NCBI RefSeq assembly: GCF_022346005.1
Contig: NZ_JAKRMY010000005.1
Coordinates: forward strand, 62,001 to 126,000
DNA: 64,000 nt
From: Corynebacterium sp. ACRPS
GTDB taxonomy: Bacteria; Actinomycetota; Actinomycetes; Mycobacteriales; Mycobacteriaceae
Direction: 5' to 3'
A model generated the notes under the pieces. The model did no database searches. It was not told the origin of the DNA and saw nothing but the letters and a program-made list of their open reading frames with translations. Below are positions 21,187 through 28,978 of this stretch, one piece after another. Each line of letters opens with the position of its first letter. The stretch's first letter is position 1. The position numbers and the translations under genes were made by a program.

Positions 21187-21194
21187 AAGTAGTT

Positions 21195-22727
21195 ATGAAC
21201 AGACTATTGCGTGGCGCTCGTTGGCTTATGGGAACCCAATGGCCGGTATACGCTGCCTTGGTCTTGGGCGCCAATCTCATCGGCGCCATCGCGATCATGA
21301 CCTTCATCCTCTATTTCCTGCCCATGCCGGAAATCGAGGACTTTGCCGCCGAGTTACCCAACCTGAAGGGAGTGGCGGCGGTCTACCTCATCTTTGCCGT
21401 CATCATCGGCATCGCCGCTACCCTGCTGCTCTTCCGCCCCGTGCTGGACTGGCAGCGCAATCCCGATGCGCACGATCCAAATATGGTGCGCACCCTCGTG
21501 CTGCGCATCCCCGTGTACCAATCCCTGGTCGCGGCCGCGGTCTGGCTCATCGGCATCATCTTGACGGTGGCTATCTCCAGCGGGCAATCCGGGCGGCTCG
21601 GGCTCGTCGTGGGTGTCTCCACCACCCTGGCGGGCCTAGTGGTCATCATCTTGACCTACCTGCAGGCAGAGCGCCTCGTGCGGCCCGTCGCCGCGCAGGC
21701 CGTCGCCCGCCGCTTTGAAGATTCCACCGTCGAGCCACCCATCAAGTATCGCCTGTTTTCCACCTGGCTGATGACCTCCGGGGTGCCGCTGCTCGGCATC
21801 GTGTTGGTGCTGCTGGGCCAGCACACCAGGCTCTTCTCCGGCGACGCTAGCGAGATTATTCCGGCCATCGTGGCGCTCGCGCTCACCGCGCTGGCCACCG
21901 GGTTTATCGGCACCAGCTTCGCCATCATGAGCGTGGTCGATCCCATCGTAGAATTGCAGGATGCAATTAACCGCGTGCGCCGCGGCGAGGCCGATGCCGA
22001 GGTCGATATCTACGATGGATCCGAGCTCGGCGTCCTGCAGGCAGGTTTCAATGAGATGATGCGCGGGCTGCGCGAGCGCCAGCGTGTCCGCGATATCTTC
22101 GGCCGCTACGTAGGCACCGAGGTGGCCCAGCGCGCCCTTGATGAGCGCCCCGAATTGGGCGGCGAGGACCGGAAGGTCGCGGTGCTATTTATCGATGTCA
22201 TCGGTTCCACCACCTTCGCTGTCAACCACTCGCCCGAAGAAGTGGTCACGGAGCTCAATAAATTCTTCGAACACGTCGTGACGGTAGTGCACCGCAATAA
22301 GGGCATCATCAATAAGTTCCAGGGCGATGCCGCCCTCGCCGTCTTTGGCGCGCCGCTCAACGTGTACGACTCGACCTCGATGGCGCTGCAGGCCGCCCGC
22401 GAGCTACGCGGCGAATTGCGCGGGCTCGAGCTGCAGGCCGGCATCGGCGTCGCCTCCGGCCACGTGGTGGCCGGCCACATCGGCGGCGCGGATCGCTTCG
22501 AGTACACCGTCATCGGCGATGCCGTCAATGAGGCCGCCCGCCTAACCGAAATGGCCAAGGACACCCCCGGCCAGGTCTTGACCAACGCCGCCACCCTAAA
22601 GACCGCCAACGAGGCGGAGCAGGCCCGCTGGACCGTCATGAAATCCATCGAGCTGCGCGGGCGCCGCCGCATGACCCAGTTGGCGCGCCCCATTCGCGCC
22701 AGCCTGGCAGAAAGGTGCGAAATCTAA
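21195..22727 (+). CDS. cyaB: Membrane-bound class III adenylate cyclase with HAMP domain
   Basis: Makes cAMP, the ligand of GlxR. The 510-residue product has about six N-terminal membrane helices (residues 15-250) and a HAMP domain (VVDPIVELQDAINRVRRGEA, near 250-300). The catalytic domain spans residues 322-495. Metal-binding Asp residues are in LFIDVIGST and KFQGDAALA. The adenine-selecting Lys is in INKFQGD with its partner Asp in TVIGDAVNEAARL, where the Asn and Arg are the transition-state residues. All key residues are present, so it should be active. The next gene starts within its stop codon. It is the sole cyclase in the window, 20 kb from glxR. Confidence 0.95.
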   Translation: MNRLLRGARWLMGTQWPVYAALVLGANLIGAIAIMTFILYFLPMPEIEDFAAELPNLKGVAAVYLIFAVIIGIAATLLLFRPVLDWQRNPDAHDPNMVRTLVLRIPVYQSLVAAAVWLIGIILTVAISSGQSGRLGLVVGVSTTLAGLVVIILTYLQAERLVRPVAAQAVARRFEDSTVEPPIKYRLFSTWLMTSGVPLLGIVLVLLGQHTRLFSGDASEIIPAIVALALTALATGFIGTSFAIMSVVDPIVELQDAINRVRRGEADAEVDIYDGSELGVLQAGFNEMMRGLRERQRVRDIFGRYVGTEVAQRALDERPELGGEDRKVAVLFIDVIGSTTFAVNHSPEEVVTELNKFFEHVVTVVHRNKGIINKFQGDAALAVFGAPLNVYDSTSMALQAARELRGELRGLELQAGIGVASGHVVAGHIGGADRFEYTVIGDAVNEAARLTEMAKDTPGQVLTNAATLKTANEAEQARWTVMKSIELRGRRRMTQLARPIRASLAERCEI

Positions 22728-23935
22728 TGGCAAGCACCCGCCTCATCGTGCCCGATGCGGCGCGCGGAATGGCGCTCTTAGGCATCGCGATAGCGAATAT
22801 GACCACCGCGTGGATCATCACAGAAGACCGGCCGGGCGCGTATTTCGGCGGCATCCTCAATGACAGCGTGCTGGATAAAATCGCCGTCGTCTTCGGCGCT
22901 TTCTTCGTGCACAACCGCGGCCTGCCCATGTTTTCTACCCTGCTGGGCTTCGGCGTGGGGCTCATCGCGATGAGCCTGTGGCGGCGGGGATTTCCGCTGC
23001 GGGAGGCGAGGAGGGTCATCGCCAAGCGCTATGGCTTCCTCGCGCTACTGGGCGCGGTGCATATGGTGCTGCTGTTTTGGGGCGATATCATGTTTGTCTA
23101 TGGCATAGCGGGCATAGTCATTGCCCTGCTGCTCACGCTGCACAATTCTACGCTGCGCAAGATTTCTTATATCGCGCTTGGGGCGCTGACGGTGCTCGGC
23201 ATCGCAACGTTAATTTTCTCCGCGGTGGACGGCGGGCTCGATATCCCCGTCGATGCCATCGGCACCGTGAATTCCTATGGTGACCTGCTGCTAAGCCAGC
23301 TTCTCACCCTCGGCGCGCAGATCATCTCCGCCCCGCTCATCGTGCTGATGTACCTGCCGGTCATGCTGGTGGGCTTTGTGTGGGCGCGCGAGGGCGTGCT
23401 TGCCGATGTCCCCTCTCACCGCCCCCAACTCCTGCGCTGGGTGGCCATCGCCGCAGCCGTAACGCTGGTCATTGGCACGCTGTGGTCTTTGGGCACCCTC
23501 GGGGTCATAGATCAGCGCTGGGCGAACGCCGCCAGTAGCGCCAATTCCACCCTCGGCGTGCTAACCGGGCCGGGGATCCTTGCCGGGCTCGCGCTTATCC
23601 TGCAGCCCGTGCAAGAATGGATAGCGGCCGGTGCCTCCGTGCCCGTGCTCTTGTGGCCCTTCGTCGCGCTGGGGAAGCGATCCATGAGCGGTTATGTGGG
23701 CCAGTCGATACTGTTTTTCCTTATCGTGCACCCCTTCACGCTGGACTACGGCCACGAGCTAGGCGCCTTCGGCCAAGCCGCCCTCGCCTGCGGCGTGTGG
23801 CTGGTGACCGTAATTGGTGCCTGCGTGCTCGAGGCGCTGGGCCTGCGCGGGCCCCTCGAGGTGGTGCACCGCCGGCTATCTTATGGGCCGAGCATGCAGC
23901 CGGAGCGGAGCTTACCTCGTCAGGGCCTTACCTAG
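22727..23935 (+). CDS. DUF418 family membrane protein
   Basis: 402-residue integral membrane protein with about ten hydrophobic segments. The N-terminus RGMALLGIAIANM is the typical opening of the family, and the C-terminal DUF418 domain includes PFVALGKRSMSGYVGQS. DUF418 proteins are related to acyltransferase-3/HpsE-type membrane proteins, and their function is unknown. The ATG overlaps the cyaB stop (TAATG), with GAAAGG upstream, so it is co-translated with the cyclase. It converges with the next gene, overlapping by 8 bases. Confidence 0.85.
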   Translation: MASTRLIVPDAARGMALLGIAIANMTTAWIITEDRPGAYFGGILNDSVLDKIAVVFGAFFVHNRGLPMFSTLLGFGVGLIAMSLWRRGFPLREARRVIAKRYGFLALLGAVHMVLLFWGDIMFVYGIAGIVIALLLTLHNSTLRKISYIALGALTVLGIATLIFSAVDGGLDIPVDAIGTVNSYGDLLLSQLLTLGAQIISAPLIVLMYLPVMLVGFVWAREGVLADVPSHRPQLLRWVAIAAAVTLVIGTLWSLGTLGVIDQRWANAASSANSTLGVLTGPGILAGLALILQPVQEWIAAGASVPVLLWPFVALGKRSMSGYVGQSILFFLIVHPFTLDYGHELGAFGQAALACGVWLVTVIGACVLEALGLRGPLEVVHRRLSYGPSMQPERSLPRQGLT

Positions 23936-24695
23936 TCAGGGCATCGACTAGCAGGAAGTGCCCCAGGGCAAAGGCGCCGGCCTCCGCCGCGCCCACCGCC
24001 CGGGCCACCTTCGTGGGCTTGGGATGTTTCTTGTTTTTCTTCAGTATCCGCGTCTTCTGCTGAGACTCAGCAAAAGACAGCCGCGCCCGCAGCGCCGTCA
24101 AGCCTTCCGCCGCAACCAAGAGGTTCGCGCCGTGGCTCAAGCCCTTCGTCGCATCGGTGCGCAGGCACGGATCGCCCGCCAGCGCCGAGGTCGTGAGCAC
24201 CGCCGCGCCGCCGACCGCTACCGCGGTCCGGGTGGGCTGCTTGCGCGCAGCGACGATCGCCGCTACCCAAGCGATGGCGCGCAGGCCCCACCCGCGGGCA
24301 TCGTTGCGCGCGCCGCGCCGATAAAGCACCCACGAATACGCCGCGTGGCTAGCGCTAACGCCAGCTACCCCGAGGAGGGAGAGGCGGTGCAAGCGGCGCG
24401 ACTTTTCCGCCTGCCCCACCGCGCCGGCCAGCAGGGCGGGGCTCAGGGTAGGGTCCTGCGCCTCCGCTGCCAATAGCGGCAGAAGCGGCGCGCTCGTGGC
24501 GGCATGGGCCTTCTTCCAGCCAAAGAGGCGGGCCCACACCGTGGACTCGCCTAGCGTTAGGTACGCAAAACGCCGCCAGCCCCGCGGCGTGCGCCGGGCT
24601 GGGTCGGTGACATCAGCAAAAGTTTCGGACACCGCGCGGGTCAAGGCCGCGGTGCCCTCCTCGGTGCGGGCAAGAAAATCATTCATGCCCGCCAC
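23928..24695 (-). CDS. Unrecognised alanine-rich membrane protein
   Basis: 255 residues with roughly six or seven weakly hydrophobic segments, rich in Ala and Leu, and a basic loop KKNKKHPKPTK near the C-terminus. The segment SAPLLPLLAAEAQ recalls lysoplasmalogenase (YhhN) proteins, but I cannot trace the whole family pattern, so no function is assigned. An alternative ATG is three codons in. It lies 18 bp downstream of topA on the same strand and may share its transcript. Confidence 0.6.
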   Translation of the reverse strand: MAGMNDFLARTEEGTAALTRAVSETFADVTDPARRTPRGWRRFAYLTLGESTVWARLFGWKKAHAATSAPLLPLLAAEAQDPTLSPALLAGAVGQAEKSRRLHRLSLLGVAGVSASHAAYSWVLYRRGARNDARGWGLRAIAWVAAIVAARKQPTRTAVAVGGAAVLTTSALAGDPCLRTDATKGLSHGANLLVAAEGLTALRARLSFAESQQKTRILKKNKKHPKPTKVARAVGAAEAGAFALGHFLLVDALTR

Positions 24696-24712
24696 CTTAC
24701 TTATTTCTACAC

Positions 24713-27694
24713 TTATTTCTTGCGCGAGCCGGCCTTCACCACGTTCTTCGTGCCGGGCGAAGGCTTCGAGCTGGATTTCTTAGAAGCCTTCTTAGTGGCC
24801 TTCTTAGTGGCCTTCTTCGTCGATTTCTTCGTCGACTTCTTTGTGCTCTTCTTAGAAGACTTCTTCGTGGACTTCTTCTTCGTCTCCCCAGAGGCCTCTT
24901 TGGCGCGGCGCTCGGAAAGGAGCTCGTTGGCGCGGGCATCGGTAAGCTGCTCCGGATCGTCGCCGCGGCGCAGGGACGCATTGGTGGTGCCGTCCGTCAC
25001 GTACGGGCCGAAACGGCCATCCTTGACGCTCATGGGCTTGCCCGAGACGTCATTATCGCCAAGCTGCTTCAGCGGCGGCTGTGCGGCCGCGCGGCCCCGT
25101 CGCTTCGGCTCCGCATAAATGCGGCGGGCCTCATCCAAGGTGATGCTAAAGATTTGCTCTTCCTTAGCCAGCGAGCGCGAATCCGTGCCCTTCTTCAGGT
25201 ATGGGCCGTAGCGGCCGTTTTGGGCGGTGATCATCTCCCCGTCGTCCACGCCCACCTCGCGCGGCAAAGACAGCAGCTCAAGGGCCTGTTCCAGTGTGAC
25301 AGTCAGCGGCTCCATTGAGCTAAAGAGCGAGGCCGTGCCCGGCTTCAGCTTCTCATCAATGTAATCATTGATGCGCTTCTCCTTCTGCTTCGCGGCCGTC
25401 TTGGTCTCCCAATTCTTGGCGCGCTTGCCTTCCTCTGCGCGCTGCTTATCCTCTTCGGCGCGCTCCTTCGCGACAATCTCCAACGCCTCCGCCTCGGCCT
25501 TCTCCCGCTCATCATCGCGGACGACCTCGGTGACATAGGGGCCAAAGCGGCCTTCCTTCGCCACCACCATGCGGCCGTTTTCAGGGTTTTCTCCCAGCTG
25601 GCGCCCGCCCTGCGAGGTGGCGAAGAGCTTTTCCGCCAGCTGTTCATTCAGCCCGTCCGGGGTCACGGTTTCAGAGAGGTTGGCGCGCTGGTATTCCACG
25701 CTGCCGTCCTCGTTGGTACCGATCGCGCGCTCGATATAGGGCCCGTAGCGGCCAACGCGCACGAAGACCTCGCGGCCCTCCGAATCGGTATAGAGCTTCA
25801 GCGAGTTGACCTTGCGGGCATCGATGGCCTCGAGGTTGACATCGATAAGCGATTTCAGCCCGCCATGCCGCGCGATGGATGCCGCCTTGTGCTCGTTAGC
25901 CTCAGCGTTGCCAAAGTAAAAGCCGTTCAGCCAGTCCGTGCCATCCTCCGTGCCGGTGGCAATGGAGTCCAGCTCATCTTCCATGGACGAGGTGAAGTCA
26001 TAATCCACCAGCTCGGTGAAGTTTTCCTCCAAGAGGCCCACGACGGCGAAGGCTACCCAGGAGGGAACCAAGGCGTTGCCGCGCGAAACGACGTAACCGC
26101 GGTCCTGGATGGTCTTGATGATGGAGGCATACGTCGAAGGACGGCCGATGCCCAAGTCTTCCATCTTTTTCACCAGGCTGGCTTCTGTATAGCGCGCCGG
26201 CGGGTTGGTGGAGTGGCCTTCTGCCGAGACTTCTTCGGCCTTCAGATCGCGGCCCTCCTCCAGGTGTGGCAGGCGGTTCTCGCTCTTCTTGCTCGTATCC
26301 TCGTCGGCGCCGTAAGCCTTCAAGAAACCCGGGAAGGTAATGGTGCGGCCGGTTGCGGAGAACTCGACATCATAGGCGCCGTTATCCGTGGTCGCGGTGC
26401 CAGCCACAGCCACCTTCATGGAGGTGCCCTTGGCATCGGCCATCTGCGAGGCCACGGTGCGCTTCCAAATCAGGTCATAGAGCTTAAATTCCTCCGCATC
26501 CAGCTGGCTAGACAGCTGGCCTGGGGTGGCAAAGGACTCACCAGCGGGGCGGATCGCCTCGTGCGCCTCCTGCGAGTTTTTCACGCGACGGTCATAGACG
26601 CGCGGGGAATCCGAGACGTATTCTTCGCCATAAATGCTGGTAGCGGAGCTGCGCGCGGCGTTCAAACCCTGCTTGGACAGCGAAGAGGAGTCCGTACGCA
26701 TATACGTAATGTGGCCGTTTTCGTAGAGGCGCTGCGCGATGCGCATCGTGCGCTCCGAGGTAAAGTGCAGGCGCCGGCCCGCCTCCTGCTGCAGCGTCGA
26801 GGTCATAAACGGCGCATAAGGCTTGCGGGTATAGGGCTTGTGCTCTACCCCGGCTACTGTCATGCCCGCGCCCTGCAGGGCCTTTTCTAGGGCCTCCGCC
26901 TGCGACTGGGTGATGACGATGACGTCCTTGGTCTTCACGTTTCCACGATCGTCGAAGTCGCGGCCCACAGCCACGCGCTTGCCATTGACCGCGGTTAGGC
27001 GCGCGTCAAAGGCCGATGGGCCCTCGCCGCTACCCGCCCCCGCGTCCAGGGTGGCGAGCAAATCCCAGTAATCGGCGGAGATAAACGCCATGCGTTCGCG
27101 CTCGCGCTCGACGATGACCCGCGTGGCCACCGACTGCACGCGCCCGGCCGAAAGGCGCGGCATCACCTTCTTCCACAGCACTGGGGAGACTTCGTAGCCG
27201 TAGAGACGGTCGAGGATGCGGCGGGTTTCTTGGGCATCGATAAGGTCATAGTCCAAGTCGCGGGTGTTTTCCACCGCCTCCAAGATGGCGGACTTGGTGA
27301 TCTCATTAAAGACCATGCGGCGCACCGGCACCTTCGGTTTTAAGACCTCCAATAGGTGCCAAGCAATGGCCTCGCCCTCGCGGTCCGGGTCTGTTGCCAG
27401 CAAGAGGTTATCGCACTGCTTCAGCTTGGATTTGAGGTCGGCGACTTTTTTCTTCTTATCCGGGCTAACGACGTAGAGCGGGGCGAAGTCATCTTCCGGG
27501 TTAACACCCAAGCGGGCCCAAGATTCCTTCTTGAACTTCGCCGGCACGTCGGCAGCGCCCCGCGGGAGATCGCGGATGTGGCCCACGGAGGCCTCGACGA
27601 TGTAGTTATCTCCCAGGTACGGCTGGATCTTTTTCGCCTTAGTTGCCGACTCCACAATCACTAAAGTTTTGCCCGGCTCGGCCGCTTCTGCCAC
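24713..27694 (-). CDS. topA: DNA topoisomerase I
   Basis: Relaxes negative supercoils. The 993-residue product has an N-terminal Toprim domain (LVIVESATKAKKIQPYLG, then ATDPDREGEAIAWHL). The catalytic Tyr is in GHITYMRTDSSSLS near residue 335. Actinobacterial C-terminal repeat modules (GRYGPYIERA, GRFGPYVTEV, GRYGPYLKKG, GRFGPYVTDG) replace zinc fingers. The tail of about 60 residues is almost all Lys, Ser and Thr, with repeated TKKS/TKKA units, and probably contacts DNA nonspecifically. The start is GTG at 27694. A GAAAGGG ribosome site lies 11 nt upstream. Confidence 0.98.
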   Translation of the reverse strand: MAEAAEPGKTLVIVESATKAKKIQPYLGDNYIVEASVGHIRDLPRGAADVPAKFKKESWARLGVNPEDDFAPLYVVSPDKKKKVADLKSKLKQCDNLLLATDPDREGEAIAWHLLEVLKPKVPVRRMVFNEITKSAILEAVENTRDLDYDLIDAQETRRILDRLYGYEVSPVLWKKVMPRLSAGRVQSVATRVIVERERERMAFISADYWDLLATLDAGAGSGEGPSAFDARLTAVNGKRVAVGRDFDDRGNVKTKDVIVITQSQAEALEKALQGAGMTVAGVEHKPYTRKPYAPFMTSTLQQEAGRRLHFTSERTMRIAQRLYENGHITYMRTDSSSLSKQGLNAARSSATSIYGEEYVSDSPRVYDRRVKNSQEAHEAIRPAGESFATPGQLSSQLDAEEFKLYDLIWKRTVASQMADAKGTSMKVAVAGTATTDNGAYDVEFSATGRTITFPGFLKAYGADEDTSKKSENRLPHLEEGRDLKAEEVSAEGHSTNPPARYTEASLVKKMEDLGIGRPSTYASIIKTIQDRGYVVSRGNALVPSWVAFAVVGLLEENFTELVDYDFTSSMEDELDSIATGTEDGTDWLNGFYFGNAEANEHKAASIARHGGLKSLIDVNLEAIDARKVNSLKLYTDSEGREVFVRVGRYGPYIERAIGTNEDGSVEYQRANLSETVTPDGLNEQLAEKLFATSQGGRQLGENPENGRMVVAKEGRFGPYVTEVVRDDEREKAEAEALEIVAKERAEEDKQRAEEGKRAKNWETKTAAKQKEKRINDYIDEKLKPGTASLFSSMEPLTVTLEQALELLSLPREVGVDDGEMITAQNGRYGPYLKKGTDSRSLAKEEQIFSITLDEARRIYAEPKRRGRAAAQPPLKQLGDNDVSGKPMSVKDGRFGPYVTDGTTNASLRRGDDPEQLTDARANELLSERRAKEASGETKKKSTKKSSKKSTKKSTKKSTKKATKKATKKASKKSSSKPSPGTKNVVKAGSRKK

Positions 27695-27940
27695 TTCGAC
27701 TTCATCCCTTTCGATGATGCGAACATTAAAATTTGTGCGCTTTCAGCAATCGCCCCTAGCGTACACAGGTGGTTTATACCGTTCTTCGCACCATATACTC
27801 GGTAACACCAAAAGGCTGTGTAGGGGGCACTTCGCACCCCCACCGAACCGGTCTATACTGACCTTTTTAGAAAGTCCAGCAGCTGTGAAAGCATTGTTGG
27901 GGACGATAGCACACCCACAACACACCCCGTGGAGGATTAG

Positions 27941-28579
27941 ATGGTTGACACAGTAACCATGTGGATTGAAGCCATCATGGGCACGGAGTGGGTTTATCCC
28001 ATCGTGGGCCTGCTCATTTTCGGGGACTGTTTCTTTCCAGTGCTTCCCTCTGAAATCCCGCTGAATATGGTCGGCGCTTGGGCCGGTTCGCAGGGATTTC
28101 CGCACCTGCCCACCATGTTCTTTGTGGCGCTCGTAGCAGCCATGTTGGGTGATAACCTGTGCTTTTTGCTGGGCACGCGGTTCATGCCGCTGCTTAACCG
28201 CATTCAAAAAGGAACGAAGGCCTACGAGGCCCTCACCTGGGTAAAACGCAATGTGCGCCGCGGCGGTGGAGCGGCCATTATCATTGCCCGCTTTATCCCC
28301 TCAGCCAGGCTCTTTATGACCATTTTGCTGGGGTCAATGCGCTTTCCCTGGCCGGTCTTCCTCTTCTTCGACACCATTGGCGTGATGCTCTGGATATTCC
28401 AGGCCTTGGCCATTGGCTATGTGGGCGGCATGGCGTTCTCCGATACCCCACTGTTTGCGATGGTTATCAGCATTATCGCCGCCGTATTCATCGGCTTGGG
28501 GCTGCAAAAGGCCCAAAACAGCATCATAGAGTGGTGGGACACCCGCCGCGGCTACGCCGAAACGCCCTACGGCGCTTAA
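27941..28579 (+). CDS. DedA family membrane protein
   Basis: 212-residue inner-membrane protein of the DedA/VTT family, implicated in envelope lipid recycling (flipping of undecaprenyl phosphate or phosphatidylethanolamine in studied members). Visible features are FGDCFFPVLPSEIPL near residue 27, the family Gly/Arg motif GGAAIIIARFIPSARLFM near 108, and four to five hydrophobic helices. A good ribosome site GGAGG precedes the ATG by five bases. The substrate is not predictable. Confidence 0.88.
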   Translation: MVDTVTMWIEAIMGTEWVYPIVGLLIFGDCFFPVLPSEIPLNMVGAWAGSQGFPHLPTMFFVALVAAMLGDNLCFLLGTRFMPLLNRIQKGTKAYEALTWVKRNVRRGGGAAIIIARFIPSARLFMTILLGSMRFPWPVFLFFDTIGVMLWIFQALAIGYVGGMAFSDTPLFAMVISIIAAVFIGLGLQKAQNSIIEWWDTRRGYAETPYGA

Positions 28580-28594
28580 AAACCCTAGAGAATT

Positions 28595-28798
28595 TTAGAG
28601 AATGGAAACGGCCTGCGCCTGGTCGCCCTTTGGGCCGGATCCAACCTCGAAGCTGACCTTCTGGTTTTCTTCCAAGGTGCGGAAGCCGCTGCCCTGAATT
28701 TCGGAGTAGTGCACGAAGATGTCTCCGCCGCCGTCCTCGCGCTCAATGAAGCCGTATCCCTTTTCGGAGTTAAACCACTTAACGGTTCCTTGTGTCAT
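28595..28798 (-). CDS. Cold-shock protein CspA family
   Basis: 67-residue RNA-binding beta-barrel. RNP1 is KGYGFIER and RNP2 is DIFVHYSEI, both complete. It opens with [11 protein letters not shown]. It acts as an RNA chaperone in the cytoplasm. It converges with dedA. AAGGAAC lies about ten bases before the ATG. The 5' region contains a small GC hairpin (GCGCG/CGCGC), which might contribute to cold control, but that is speculation. Confidence 0.96.
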   Translation of the reverse strand: MTQGTVKWFNSEKGYGFIEREDGGGDIFVHYSEIQGSGFRTLEENQKVSFEVGSGPKGDQAQAVSIL

Positions 28799-28978
28799 GG
28801 TGAACTAAGTTCCTTTTCTTAAAGAGGTAGCGCGGACAACCGCGCCAGTAGTTATTCGGTAAATGGGTCCTCGAGCAGTACCGTGAAGTATAAAACCGCA
28901 CCAAGACAACATTGGCCTGTCAACAGTGTGACACGTTCCACGCCAAAGCGATAGATTTAACTCACAAGGGGGTAAAAA

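Noticed and set aside
24780-24890. Short repeats read as a possible CRISPR-like or satellite array
   Set aside because: They encode the Lys/Ser/Thr tail of TopA and have no spacers.
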